From an uncultured Burkholderiales bacterium (lineage in GTDB: Bacteria; Pseudomonadota; Gammaproteobacteria; Burkholderiales; Burkholderiaceae_C), in assembly GCA_903820745.1 (NCBI GenBank), contig CAIJIT010000347.1, positions 1 to 64,000 on the forward strand: 64,000 nt of DNA. Direction: 5' to 3'. Positions 1 to 8,458 of this stretch are shown here, in pieces. A program made the position numbers and the translations under genes. The notes beneath the pieces were generated by a model. The model was not told the DNA's origin and made no database searches. It saw only the letters and a program-made list of their open reading frames with translations. Positions within the stretch are counted from its first letter, which is position 1. The number at the start of each line of letters is the position of its first letter.

Positions 1-156
1 CACGCGCGCCGAGATATGGTTGGCCATCATGTCGGACATGCCGTAGATCGCCACCAAGCGGTAGCAAGCTGCCAGATCCACCCTGGCCTGCCATTCGGCC
101 GCCGAGCAGCGGCCGCGCATCGATTCGATCTTCAGATAACCCGATTCTTCATGCAT
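1..156 (-). CDS. Class II aldolase/adducin family protein (N-terminal part)
   Basis: Partial gene leaving the window at its left edge; only the first 52 codons are visible. The peptide starts MHEESGYLKIES and runs into LAACYRLVAIYGMSDM followed by NHISAR, which is the first helix and start of the metal-site region of the class II aldolase/adducin fold. Members are zinc-dependent fuculose-phosphate or ribulose-phosphate aldolases and related sugar- or oxo-acid-processing enzymes. The ATG at 156-154 has a GGAG element about 10 nt upstream and lies 26 nt after the TctC gene, so it is probably the last visible gene of the leftward operon that begins with the CaiB gene. The substrate cannot be told from this fragment. 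Confidence 0.75.
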   Translation of the reverse strand, partial: MHEESGYLKIESMRGRCSAAEWQARVDLAACYRLVAIYGMSDMMANHISARV

Positions 157-182
157 GGAGCTTCTCCAGGGGCGAGCCCAAT

Positions 183-1148
183 TCAGTCAGCCGTCACACC
201 GGCTTCAGTGACCAGACGGGTCCAGAACTTGCCGTCTTCGGCCAGAAATGCGGCGAACTGCTCGGGCGAGGCCGAAATCGCCACATCGGTGCCTTCACGC
301 GCCAGTGCTGCTTTGACGGAGGGGTTCTGCATTGCAGTGATGGTGGCGTCGAAGATTTTCTTGACAATCGGCGCTGGCGTGCCGGCAGGCACGAAGATGC
401 CGTACCAGAACTCGATCGCATAGTCAGGCACACCAGCTTCGACCATGCCGGGCAGGTCGGGAAACAAGGGTGAACGCTCTTTCGAGCTGACGGCCAATGC
501 CTTCAAACGGCCGGCCTTGACCATCGGCAGGACCGATGGCGGCGTGCCGAAAGTCAGCTGGGTGTCGCCGGCAATCAGCGAATGAATCGCCGGCGCACCA
601 CCCTTGAACGGGATATGCGTCATCTGCACCCCGGCGACGCGACTGAACAAGGCCGCACCCAGATGCGGGGCCGAGCCAACGCCCGAGGTCGCATAGTTCA
701 GTGCGCCTGGTGACTGCTTGGCCTTGGCCACCAGTTCAACGACGCTGGTGATGCCCAGGCCCGGATTGACTGCGATGACCAAGGGCGAACTGCTGACCTT
801 GGTGACCGGCAGCAGATCCTTGCTGGTGTAACCGAGCTTGGCCTTGAGCGCCGGATTGACCGAAATGCTGCTCGGGCTGGCGATCAAGATTGTGTAACCA
901 TCGGGTGCTGACTTGGCTGTCGCCTCCGCGGCCAGGCTGGAACCAGCCCCGGCGCGGTTTTCCACCACGATCGACTGACCCATTGCGCGGCCCAGTGATT
1001 CACCGAGGCTGCGGGCCACATAGTCGGCGGCACCGCCGGGCGCAAACCCGACCAGCAACTTGATCGGCCGGTTCGGATAAGGCCCGGTCTGGGCCTGGGC
1101 TGAAACCGCCAGCAAGGCCGTCAAACTGGCAACAATCAAGGTACGCAT
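183..1148 (-). CDS. Tripartite tricarboxylate transporter substrate-binding protein (Bug/TctC family)
   Basis: 321-residue periplasmic solute-binding protein. Starting at the ATG at 1148 (GGGAG just upstream) rather than the longer frame at 1175 gives a clean signal peptide, MRTLIVASLTALL ending in AQA near residue 20. The mature part starts YPNRPIKLLVGFAPGG, the Bug-family entry motif, then ENRAGAGSS and the usual HIPFKGGAPA segment. Such proteins bind carboxylates or aromatic acids. No TctA/TctB membrane genes are nearby, which is common for Bug proteins in Burkholderiales; these may share a membrane part or act as sensors. It sits between the MDR oxidoreductase and class II aldolase genes, so the ligand may be the substrate of this operon (inference). 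Confidence 0.9.
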   Translation of the reverse strand: MRTLIVASLTALLAVSAQAQTGPYPNRPIKLLVGFAPGGAADYVARSLGESLGRAMGQSIVVENRAGAGSSLAAEATAKSAPDGYTILIASPSSISVNPALKAKLGYTSKDLLPVTKVSSSPLVIAVNPGLGITSVVELVAKAKQSPGALNYATSGVGSAPHLGAALFSRVAGVQMTHIPFKGGAPAIHSLIAGDTQLTFGTPPSVLPMVKAGRLKALAVSSKERSPLFPDLPGMVEAGVPDYAIEFWYGIFVPAGTPAPIVKKIFDATITAMQNPSVKAALAREGTDVAISASPEQFAAFLAEDGKFWTRLVTEAGVTAD

Positions 1149-1203
1149 AGGGTGGGCTCCCGGCAAGGATTGCATTGGGCAAAAGGCCTGGACTCAGGGC
1201 AGA

Positions 1204-2184
1204 TCAATGCGGCGCCGCCAGCACAATCTTGCCCAGATGCTGATTGGCTTCCATCAAGGCTTTGGCCTCGGCCAATTGTTCGAAGGGGAACAGGCTGTCG
1301 ATCACCGGTTTGAGCTTGCCCGAAGCAAACAAGGGCAGCAGATCGGCCTTGAAGCCGGTCAGGCCCGAAGAGCGCTGCTCGGGAGTGCGCAGCTTGTTCG
1401 AAACGCCGAACAGTTTCAAGCGCTTGGCATGCAGCGCCTCGATGTCCATGTCGCCATGCAGCACGCCGTCGACATAGCCGACCATCGCCAGGCGACCTTC
1501 GAAAGCCATGCAGCGGATGCATTCGGCAAAGAGCGAACCGCCAACGGTGTTGATCACCAGGTTCACGCCTTTGCCCTCGGTGGCCTGCATCACCGCAGCA
1601 TGAAAATCGGGGCCCCGCGTACACAAACCCAGGTCCAGCCCCAGCGGCTGCAGACGATCGAGTTTTTCCTGCGAGCCCGAAGTGCCGATGACGCGGGCGC
1701 CGATCGCCTTGGCGGTCAGCATCGCGGCAACGCCGACACCCGATGACACTCCCGGCACCAGCATCCATTCGCCAGCGCGTAACTGCCCTTGCGAAAACAA
1801 CATGTCGTGGACTACCAGGAAGGTCAAGGGCACGCTGGCTGCCTCGACCCAGCTCAGGGCCTCGGGCTTGGGCATCAGCTCGCGTTCATCGAACACCACA
1901 TATTCGGCAAAAGCACCGGCACAGCGGCCCATTACCGCGTCGCCAGGTTTGAAGGCGCTGATCTCGGCGCCGCATTGGATCACCTCACCCGAGGCTTCGG
2001 TACCGACCCGCTTGGCCTCGCTGCCGCTGCCATGCAAGCCATGTCCGGCGATGAATTCACCCCGGTTCAGCGACGCTGCCTGCATCCGCACCAGCACCTG
2101 TTTCGGCCCCGGTTCGGGCATTGCAATCTCGCGCAGCTCGAGTTGGCCAACGCCCTCCACCATCTTCATCCAATAGGATTTCAT
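1204..2184 (-). CDS. Zinc-independent alcohol dehydrogenase/quinone oxidoreductase (MDR superfamily)
   Basis: 326-residue medium-chain reductase. Residues 1-120 form the GroES-like domain (VLVRMQAASLNRGEF, GTEASGEV); residues 130-260 form the Rossmann domain with a VSSGVGVAAMLTAKAIGARV nucleotide-binding segment. The structural-zinc cysteine cluster is absent, which points to the quinone oxidoreductase/enoyl reductase branch using NADPH. It is in the same direction as the CaiB and enoyl-CoA hydratase genes, 43 nt after the latter, so an enoyl-thioester or enone reductase role in that pathway is plausible. The ATG at 2184 has only a weak purine-rich leader. Confidence 0.85.
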   Translation of the reverse strand: MKSYWMKMVEGVGQLELREIAMPEPGPKQVLVRMQAASLNRGEFIAGHGLHGSGSEAKRVGTEASGEVIQCGAEISAFKPGDAVMGRCAGAFAEYVVFDERELMPKPEALSWVEAASVPLTFLVVHDMLFSQGQLRAGEWMLVPGVSSGVGVAAMLTAKAIGARVIGTSGSQEKLDRLQPLGLDLGLCTRGPDFHAAVMQATEGKGVNLVINTVGGSLFAECIRCMAFEGRLAMVGYVDGVLHGDMDIEALHAKRLKLFGVSNKLRTPEQRSSGLTGFKADLLPLFASGKLKPVIDSLFPFEQLAEAKALMEANQHLGKIVLAAPH

Positions 2185-2227
2185 CTTTTTCTGACTCTTT
2201 ATTTTTAAAAAATATGCTGTAGCGGCA

Positions 2228-3037
2228 TCAATGCCCGGTGAAAACCGGCTTGCGTTTGGCCATGAAGGCTTGCCGGCCTTCAGTGTAATCAGCGCTCTCG
2301 AAGCAGCCGCGAATCAGGCGCTGGCACAACTCCAGATCCAGCTCGGGCGAAGGCTTGAGGATCTCGCCCATGATCGCCTTGGCCGCGCGCACCGTCAGCG
2401 GCGCATTGGCCGCCAGCGCCGCACAATATTCTTCCAGCAAGGCCGGCAACTCGGCCACGCCGCAGCGGCGCGAAATCAGCCCCAGCGACAGCGCTTCTGT
2501 GGCGTCGATCCGGCGCGCGGTGAAAAACAGATCCTTCGCAGCACCCGGGCCGACCAGGTCAACCAGGTTTTTCATCGCCGAATAGCGGTAGCCGAGCCCC
2601 AGCTTGGCGGCCGGGATCGAAAACTGCGCGTTGTCCGCAGCAATCCGGATGTCGCAGCTGATCGCCACATTGACCCCGCCGCCAATGCAATAGCCTTGGA
2701 TACAGGCCAAGGTCGGCTTGCTGAATTCGGCGATGCCGGTCAGCGCGGCTTCGGCCATCGCTTCGTAGCGCGTCACGGCTTCGCGCGCGGCCCGCATGTC
2801 CTCGAACTGCGAAATATCGGCACCCGAGACGAAGGCCTTCTCACCAGCCCCCGAAAACACCACCAGACGGATGCGATCATCAGCTTCAGCCTGGGCCAGC
2901 AAGGGCGGCACCGCTTCCCACATATCGACCGACAAGGCGTTATGCCTGACCGGATTGTTGAAGCGGATATGCAGCGTCGAGACGTCGAGCCAGACCTGCA
3001 CCCGCTCGGTACTGCTGACGTAGACAGGTTCAGTCAT
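2228..3037 (-). CDS. Enoyl-CoA hydratase/isomerase family protein
   Basis: 269-residue crotonase-fold protein. The oxyanion-hole segments are visible: AFVSGADISQFEDM around residue 70 and IQGYCIGGGVNVAISCDIRI around 115-135. A GLGYRYSAMKNL segment follows, where catalytic acids usually lie (AKLGLGY). The ATG at 3037 overlaps the stop codon of the upstream CaiB gene by one base (TGATG), a typical translational-coupling arrangement, so I prefer it to the TTG one codon earlier. The pairing with a CoA transferase indicates hydration or isomerisation of an unsaturated acyl-CoA formed from the substrate of this operon. Confidence 0.9.
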   Translation of the reverse strand: MTEPVYVSSTERVQVWLDVSTLHIRFNNPVRHNALSVDMWEAVPPLLAQAEADDRIRLVVFSGAGEKAFVSGADISQFEDMRAAREAVTRYEAMAEAALTGIAEFSKPTLACIQGYCIGGGVNVAISCDIRIAADNAQFSIPAAKLGLGYRYSAMKNLVDLVGPGAAKDLFFTARRIDATEALSLGLISRRCGVAELPALLEEYCAALAANAPLTVRAAKAIMGEILKPSPELDLELCQRLIRGCFESADYTEGRQAFMAKRKPVFTGH

Positions 3038-4227
3038 CAAAAAACTCCAGTTGCTTTCAAACGGGCCACATCCTGGGCGCTGTAGCCCAGTTCGGCGAGG
3101 ATTTCTTCACTATGTTCGCCGCGCCGCGGTGCCGCGCGTGCGATCTTGCTGGGCGTGCGCTCGAGCTGCACCGGCTGGCCGACCAGGCGCTGCGGGCCCT
3201 GATGCTTGGAGACCACGTCCTGGACGATGCCGAGATGGACGACCTGCGGTTCGGCAAACACCTCTTGCAGATTGTTGATCAGGCCGCAAGCCACGCCACC
3301 GGCATTGAGCCTTTCGATCCAGTAAGCGCGGTCCTGCAAGGCCAGTCGACGATTGATCTCGTCGTTGAGCGAATCGCGGTTCACCGAGCGACCCGCTTTG
3401 GCCATATAGCGCTCATCGGTGACCCATTCAGGGGCGCCGAGGATGTCGCAGAAGCGCTCCCAGATCTTCGAGCCGAACACGGCGATATTCATATAGCCGT
3501 CGCGCGCCTTGTAGACCCCAGTCGGGATGCTGGTCGGATGGAAGTTGCCCGCCTGGGTGGCGACCTCCCCGTCGATCAGCCAGCGCGAGGTCTGAAAATC
3601 CATCATGTAGATCATCGACTCGAGCAAAGAGGTATGCAGCCATTGGCCCTTGCCCGAAGCTTCGCGTTCAAGCAGGGCGACCAGGATGCCCTGCGCGGCA
3701 AAAATGCCGGCGCAGAGGTCGGCGATCGGAATGCCGACACGGGTCGGGCCCTGCTCAGCCAGACCGGTGACCGACATCAGGCCGCCCATGCCCTGGGCGA
3801 TCTGGTCGAAACCGGGTCGGCTCGCCAGCGGGCCGGTCTGGCCGAAACCGGAGATGCTGGCGTAAACCAGGCCGGGATGGTCAGCACTGAGGGTTTCGTA
3901 ATCGATCCCGAGCCGGAACTTCACATCGGGGCGGAAGTTCTCCACCACCACATCGGCGCCGGCAATCAACTGCTTGAGCACGCTGATGCCTTCGGCCTCC
4001 TTCAGATTGATCGTGACCGACCGCTTGTTGCGATGGGTGTACTGGTAGTCCGAGCCGTCCTGTCCGCCAAGGGTGTCATCGCCGCGCATATGTTCGGGCA
4101 TCTGCACCTGGATCACATCGGCGCCCCAGTCGGCCAGTTGCCGGCAAGCGGTCGGACCGGCGCGAACCTGGGTGAGATCGATGACGCGAAACCGCGCCAG
4201 GGCGGCTGAAGCAGGCAGATGGGACAT
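3037..4227 (-). CDS. CaiB/BaiF family CoA transferase
   Basis: Family III CoA transferase of 396 residues from the ATG at 4227 (MSHLPASAALARFRVIDLTQV); the longer open frame to 4281 adds a non-homologous leader. Family features include the opening VIDLTQVRAGPTACRQLADWGADVIQ, the NLKEAEG helix, ENFRPDV, SGFGQTGP and the central GFDQIAQGMGGLMSVTG stretch. The aspartate that forms the acyl anhydride is expected in PIADLCAGIFAAQG. It activates a carboxylic acid as a CoA thioester by transfer from another acyl-CoA. It is the first gene of the leftward operon and divergent from the GntR regulator, with an inverted-repeat operator in the 220-bp gap. Confidence 0.92.
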   Translation of the reverse strand: MSHLPASAALARFRVIDLTQVRAGPTACRQLADWGADVIQVQMPEHMRGDDTLGGQDGSDYQYTHRNKRSVTINLKEAEGISVLKQLIAGADVVVENFRPDVKFRLGIDYETLSADHPGLVYASISGFGQTGPLASRPGFDQIAQGMGGLMSVTGLAEQGPTRVGIPIADLCAGIFAAQGILVALLEREASGKGQWLHTSLLESMIYMMDFQTSRWLIDGEVATQAGNFHPTSIPTGVYKARDGYMNIAVFGSKIWERFCDILGAPEWVTDERYMAKAGRSVNRDSLNDEINRRLALQDRAYWIERLNAGGVACGLINNLQEVFAEPQVVHLGIVQDVVSKHQGPQRLVGQPVQLERTPSKIARAAPRRGEHSEEILAELGYSAQDVARLKATGVF

Positions 4228-4352
4228 GAGCAGGACCGATGAAAAAACGCAACAAAGATTTGCCAAACTCCGTGCCAACATCGTCCACGCATCAGCGCAA
4301 GGGTCGAAAGAAGGCCGGCTCAGGCAAGTTCTGATAACTCAAACAATGCTGG

Positions 4353-4389
4353 AAAGTGTCATCGATGCAGTGTAAAGTGTCAACACTTT
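4353..4389. promoter_or_regulatory. Probable GntR/FCD operator: inverted repeat plus extra half-site
   Basis: AAAGTGT (4374-4380), two bases CA, then ACACTTT (4383-4389) form a perfect 7-bp inverted repeat. A further half-site AAAGTGTC lies at 4353-4360, exactly 21 bp (two helical turns) from the copy at 4374-4381. The site is in the gap between the divergent CaiB and GntR genes, where an autoregulated FCD-type repressor would bind. Binding by the neighbouring regulator is inference. Confidence 0.6.
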
Positions 4390-4448
4390 TGCGAGTATTG
4401 AGAACAGTTCCTCGGTGTCCAAACGCAGCAAAACCGGTACCCCAACAG

Positions 4449-5132
4449 ATGAGCAGATTGCAGACAAGCCCCGATCAAGGCCTGCCGCTGGGCATTGCCG
4501 ATGAGCTGAAACGGCTGATCCATGCGGGGGAAATCGCCCCGGGGGAACGCCTGAACGAGGCCGCCCTGGCCTTGCGCATCGGCACCAGCCGCGGTCCGAT
4601 CCGCGAGGCAATTCGCATCCTCACCGGTCTGGGGCTGGTGACAGCGGTGCGCAACCGAGGCGTCTTCGTGCGGCAGATCTCGGTGCGTGAAATGATCGAA
4701 ATCTACGAGTTGCGCGCGCTGGTGTTCGGCTATGCCGCCGGCCTTGCGACCGAAAATATCCAGGAGCAGGACAAACAGGAGTTTGAGCGCCTTCTCACCG
4801 GCATGGACAGCGCCTGCGACAGCGGCGATGGCGATCTGTACTACACCTTGAACCTGCAATTCCACCTCCTGATCCTGCAGCTCAGCAACAACCAGCGCGC
4901 CCGGCAGACCTATGAGGATTACGTCAAGGAACTGCATTTATTCAGGCGCAGGTACTTCAATGCACCGGGCAATATGCGGCGCTCGAATGCTGAACACCGG
5001 CAGATCTACGAGGCCATTCTGAAAGGCAATGCAGGCCGTGCGAAGTCGCTGGCCGAGCGCCATGTGCTGACCGGAAGGCAGCGCCTGCTCGGCAGTCTGG
5101 AGCAGAACCTGCAGGCATCCGATCAAGCATGA
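4449..5132 (+). CDS. GntR family transcriptional regulator (FCD/FadR subfamily)
   Basis: 227-residue regulator from the ATG at 4449. The N-terminal winged HTH covers about residues 12-80: IADELKRLIHAGEIAPGERLNE, then LALRIGTSRGPIREAIRIL and the wing GLVTAVRNRGVFVR. The C-terminal all-helical FCD ligand domain (IYELRALVFGYAAGLA, FHLLILQLSNN, AEHRQIYEAIL) contains the Asp/His positions that often bind a metal and an organic acid. It is divergent from the CaiB operon and probably represses it until an acid or CoA-ester ligand binds. An upstream extension of the frame to 4356 is open but has no homologous content. Confidence 0.9.
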   Translation: MSRLQTSPDQGLPLGIADELKRLIHAGEIAPGERLNEAALALRIGTSRGPIREAIRILTGLGLVTAVRNRGVFVRQISVREMIEIYELRALVFGYAAGLATENIQEQDKQEFERLLTGMDSACDSGDGDLYYTLNLQFHLLILQLSNNQRARQTYEDYVKELHLFRRRYFNAPGNMRRSNAEHRQIYEAILKGNAGRAKSLAERHVLTGRQRLLGSLEQNLQASDQA

Positions 5133-5212
5133 ATCGGCGGGCCATGGTTTGTCAATCGACCCCTTTTTATTTGATCGACAATCATTCACCCACCCAGAAG
5201 CGCAGGCCGGAC

Positions 5213-6058
5213 ATGAACAATTCAATGAAAAATTTACTCAAAAATGTGGCTGCCTTTGGCGCCTTGCTGATACTCAGCGCCTGCGGCAACTTCATGGACG
5301 GCCGCGGACAAAAGCAGGTCGGCAGCGTGGTGGACTATCTGTACCCAGATGCCAAGGAAGCACCGCGGATGCAGGCTGGCCTGACCTATTTGCGACCACC
5401 GGTACGAGTCGGGCTGGCTTTTGCGCCGGGCGCTAACCGTACGGCCGGGATTGGAGAAATTGAAAAACTGGCCCTGCTCGAGCGCGTCAAGTCATCCTTT
5501 GCCCAGCATGACTTCATCGCTTCGATCGAGGTCATTCCAACCAGTTACCTGCGCCCGGGCGGCGGCTTTGCGAATCTGAATCAGGTGGCAAAGATGTTCA
5601 ATGTCGAAGTCGTGGCCTTGGTGTCTTATGACCAGGTGCAGTTCACCGAAAGCAATATGTTGTCGGTGCTTTACTGGACCATCGTCGGCGCCTATGTGAT
5701 CCACGGCAACCAGTACGACATCCAGACCCTGGTCGACGCCTCGGTGTTCGATGTGCGCAGCCAGAAGCTGCTGTTCCGCGCGCCGGGCATGAGTCAGGTC
5801 AAAGGCAGCGCCAGCGCCATCGGCCTCGGCGCCAGCGCCCGCGCCGGTCGCAATGACGGTTACGGCCAAGCCGTGGATGACCTGATTCCGAAGCTGCAGA
5901 GCGAACTCGAAAACTTCAAGGCCAAGCTCAAGTCCGACAGTTCGATCCGGGTCGAAAACAAGGCCGGTTACAAGGGCGGCGGCAGCCTGGGCTGGCTTGA
6001 CCTGGCCATGCTCGGCCTACTGGCAGCACTGTTCGCGCTCAGGCGCGCCCGCCCCTGA
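5213..6058 (+). CDS. Lipoprotein with C-terminal GlyGly-CTERM-like anchor (rhombotarget lipoprotein type)
   Basis: 281 residues from the ATG at 5213. The N-terminus is a lipoprotein signal ending in the lipobox LILSAC (cysteine near residue 23). The C-terminus has GYKGGGS followed by a hydrophobic helix of about 18 residues and RRARP, the Gly-rich/TM/Arg architecture of GlyGly-CTERM proteins that rhomboid-like rhombosortases process. Lipobox plus GlyGly-CTERM together is the pattern of the rhombotarget lipoprotein family as I recall it. Between them is a soluble domain (VRVGLAFAPG, ALVSYDQVQF) with no catalytic motif that I recognise. No rhombosortase gene is visible in the window. The gene stands alone, 80 nt after the GntR gene. 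Confidence 0.75.
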   Translation: MNNSMKNLLKNVAAFGALLILSACGNFMDGRGQKQVGSVVDYLYPDAKEAPRMQAGLTYLRPPVRVGLAFAPGANRTAGIGEIEKLALLERVKSSFAQHDFIASIEVIPTSYLRPGGGFANLNQVAKMFNVEVVALVSYDQVQFTESNMLSVLYWTIVGAYVIHGNQYDIQTLVDASVFDVRSQKLLFRAPGMSQVKGSASAIGLGASARAGRNDGYGQAVDDLIPKLQSELENFKAKLKSDSSIRVENKAGYKGGGSLGWLDLAMLGLLAALFALRRARP

Positions 6059-6083
6059 GGCTTGATCCCAGCGGCCGGCGGAT

Positions 6084-7307
6084 TCAATGCAATTTGATCG
6101 CGGACGCCAGTGACAAGCGCTGCAGATGCCAGGCCGGCAAAGTGGCCAGCAACAGGCCGACTCCGAGAATTGCCAAGGCCATCAGCAATTCATGCGCGCC
6201 GAGCGCCGGCTGCAGGCTGACGCCGGTCTGCCGGGACAGCCAGGCACTGATGCCGAATGACAGCGCATAGCCGCCCGCCAGCCCGATCAGCACACCCAGC
6301 GCCACCAGCAGCGAAGTAAAACCCCAGGCAAACGCGAACAGATAAGACCGGGGTGCACCGATGGCGCGCAGCGTGACGAATTGCGGCAGCAGCAGACGGA
6401 ACAGGATCAAGACGCTGGCCATGATCGAAAGCAGCAGCAGCGCTTGCGTGACCAGGGCGAGCAAGCTCATCAGCTGGCGCATGTCGCCGACGAGCTGATA
6501 CAACTGCAGCAGCGCCTCGGCCGGAAAAAAGGCCATCGATTCCTTGTTGTTGTAAGCGCTGCGCAGCTTGTAAGCCGCAGCCAGATCGCTGACCTGCAGC
6601 ACCGCCATCGGAATCCCCGGCGTATAGGCCGCGTCGAACGGCGGGCCCAGATGCCGCGCCGCGGGATCATGGCCAGTGGGCAACTGGTGCAGCGACCAGA
6701 CCCGCTCGACCGGCATGGTCACCGCGCGATCCCAGGGCGAGCCGGTCGGTTTCATTCGACCCACCACGGTGATCGTCACGGCATGAGCGTCGGGCCGGTC
6801 GCTGCCGCCGGCCCTCGCGCCGCCATGATGGACGCCATGACTGGGCTGGAACTTGTCGCCCAGTTGCAAACCATTGGCAGCACCGACCACGGCTTCATCC
6901 GGCCCAACAAACAGCCGACCTGCGTCCAGCCCGCCCGACAAATGTTCGACCAACGCGGCGGTGACGCCAACGACCGGCGCGCCACCAACGCTGTCGCCAA
7001 AAGCCAGCGGCGAAACGCTGACGGCCCGGCTGTCATTGAGCAGGGCCGCGCTCAGCGCCGGGCTGAGCAACTGGCTTGAGCCGGGGCGCAGAAAAACTCC
7101 GCTCAGCAAGGCATCGGTGCGGCTGCCGGGCGGCGCCACGATCAGATCGAAGCGCTCAGCCGCCAGCGCGCTGCCTTGGCGCAAGGCCCGCTCCTGCGAA
7201 ACGACCGCCACCGACAGCGACACACCCGCAGCGACCAGCAGCACGAAAGCCAGCGCGCTGAAGCGGTGGCGCCGCAGCGCGGCGCGGATCAGCGGTAGCG
7301 GGTTCAT
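6084..7307 (-). CDS. ABC transporter permease (FtsX/MacB-like)
   Basis: 407-residue permease with one N-terminal transmembrane helix (residues 17-36), a large periplasmic domain (about 37-275) and three C-terminal helices (about 280-400), the MacB/FtsX/LolCE topology. The periplasmic domain has a histidine-rich loop near residues 157-175 (H157, H160, H161, H175) coded at about 6780-6845, which suggests metal contact. Its start overlaps the stop of the ATPase gene by 4 bp. Together with the ATPase and the CxxC protein it forms a set that resembles zinc-regulated FtsX-type ABC operons. MacB-type systems usually act as mechanotransmitters rather than importers, so the substrate is open. Confidence 0.85.
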   Translation of the reverse strand: MNPLPLIRAALRRHRFSALAFVLLVAAGVSLSVAVVSQERALRQGSALAAERFDLIVAPPGSRTDALLSGVFLRPGSSQLLSPALSAALLNDSRAVSVSPLAFGDSVGGAPVVGVTAALVEHLSGGLDAGRLFVGPDEAVVGAANGLQLGDKFQPSHGVHHGGARAGGSDRPDAHAVTITVVGRMKPTGSPWDRAVTMPVERVWSLHQLPTGHDPAARHLGPPFDAAYTPGIPMAVLQVSDLAAAYKLRSAYNNKESMAFFPAEALLQLYQLVGDMRQLMSLLALVTQALLLLSIMASVLILFRLLLPQFVTLRAIGAPRSYLFAFAWGFTSLLVALGVLIGLAGGYALSFGISAWLSRQTGVSLQPALGAHELLMALAILGVGLLLATLPAWHLQRLSLASAIKLH

Positions 7308-8008
7308 GTGGGCGAACCCGCAATCGACGGCAGGACCTGCCCCGCTTGCATGCGCAGCAAGCTGTCAGCCCGCGCCACCAGCTTGTCGTCATGGGTGACC
7401 GTGATCACCGTCTTGCCCGACTGCGCCAGCGCCTTGAGCGCCGCAGCGATCCGCTGCCCGTTGTCCGCATCCAGGCTGGCGGTCGGCTCATCGGCCAGGA
7501 TCAGTGGCGGGTCGAGCAGCAGCGCACGTGCCAGCGCCACTCGTTGCTGCTCACCACGCGACATCTTCGCCACCGGCCCAGCGCGCTGCGGCACGTCAAA
7601 GCGTTCCAGCAGTTCGAGCGCACGCGCGCGCAGCAAGGCTGGAATTCGGGCTTGCTGGAACTGCGCCGGCAACAGCACATTGCCCAGCGCATCGAGCTCG
7701 TCGATCAGGCGGAATTCCTGGAACACCAGACCGCAATGCGCCAGACGCCAGGCATCGCGCCGGCTTTCGTCGAGTTGATTCACGACCGTTGCACCGAAGC
7801 TGATCAGGCCATGCTGCGGCACCACGATGCCCGCCAGCGCATGCAGCAAGGTGCTCTTGCCCGACCCCGACGGACCGACGATAACGCTCAGCTGCCCGGG
7901 CAAAAACTCTGCGCTAACCTGCTGCAGCGCATGGATGCTGGCGCCGCCGGCATCGGCAAAAACCGCGTCGACTGCCTGCACCAACAGGCTGGCGTGGCCC
8001 CGCGTCAT
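7304..8008 (-). CDS. ABC transporter ATP-binding protein (LolD/MacB-like)
   Basis: 234-residue ATPase. Walker A is GPSGSGKST (about residues 43-51), the Q-loop is in GLVFQEFRL, the signature is SRGEQQRVALARALL, Walker B is LILADEPTASLD and the switch histidine is in VITVTHDD. The short length and QEFRLIDELDALGNVLLP segment fit the LolD/MacB group that pairs with FtsX-type permeases. It overlaps the permease gene by 4 bp downstream and the CxxC protein gene by 4 bp upstream, so the three genes are one translationally coupled unit. Confidence 0.93.
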   Translation of the reverse strand: MTRGHASLLVQAVDAVFADAGGASIHALQQVSAEFLPGQLSVIVGPSGSGKSTLLHALAGIVVPQHGLISFGATVVNQLDESRRDAWRLAHCGLVFQEFRLIDELDALGNVLLPAQFQQARIPALLRARALELLERFDVPQRAGPVAKMSRGEQQRVALARALLLDPPLILADEPTASLDADNGQRIAAALKALAQSGKTVITVTHDDKLVARADSLLRMQAGQVLPSIAGSPT

Positions 8009-8424
8009 AGACGCTGAAAACTGGCGTCGACCAGCCGGACGCGACTGATGAAACCGGTCGCCGAGTCCTTTTGCGGCCCCAGTTCGAGCCGGCCCTGAAC
8101 CTGCAGCAAATCACCCGGGCTGACCGCTTCCTGGCGCTTTTTCATGCGGACGAACACGATCGTGTTGATCCATTCATCCTCGGAGGCACAAAAAGGGCAG
8201 GTCTCCACCGGGCTGTTCGAGAGCACGAAAAAATCAGATTCGACCTTCAGATGCGGAGCCATGAAACCCTGCATGCTGATCACGCTGCCATTGAGCTTTT
8301 TCGCCGCAGCAGAAAAACTCAGGTCGTCCTGGTAGAGCTCGAACATCCGGATGCGCGGCGGCGCAGCCAAGGCCAGCGCCGGTGCCGCAAAGGCCAACAG
8401 CGCAGCGAACTGGCGGCGTCTCAC
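8005..8424 (-). CDS. Periplasmic CxxC protein, DUF3299-like
   Basis: 139 residues from a GTG at 8424; no ATG exists in frame. Residues 1-21 are an Ala-rich signal peptide ending ALAAP. The mature part has SAAAKKLNGSVISMQGFMAPHL, a beta-rich SDFFVLSN strand and a C76-P-F-C79 motif in ETCPFCASEDEW, then VQGRLELGPQ. The LNG-x(8)-GFM layout followed by a Cys-containing strand resembles DUF3299/OB-like periplasmic proteins found with FtsX-type ABC transporters in zinc-regulated operons; this match is from memory and not certain. The CxxC could bind metal or be redox active. It overlaps the ATPase gene by 4 bp. Confidence 0.65.
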   Translation of the reverse strand: MRRRQFAALLAFAAPALALAAPPRIRMFELYQDDLSFSAAAKKLNGSVISMQGFMAPHLKVESDFFVLSNSPVETCPFCASEDEWINTIVFVRMKKRQEAVSPGDLLQVQGRLELGPQKDSATGFISRVRLVDASFQRL

Positions 8425-8458
8425 CGCCGGCCGCCGGCTGTGTCTACGATCAGCTCGA

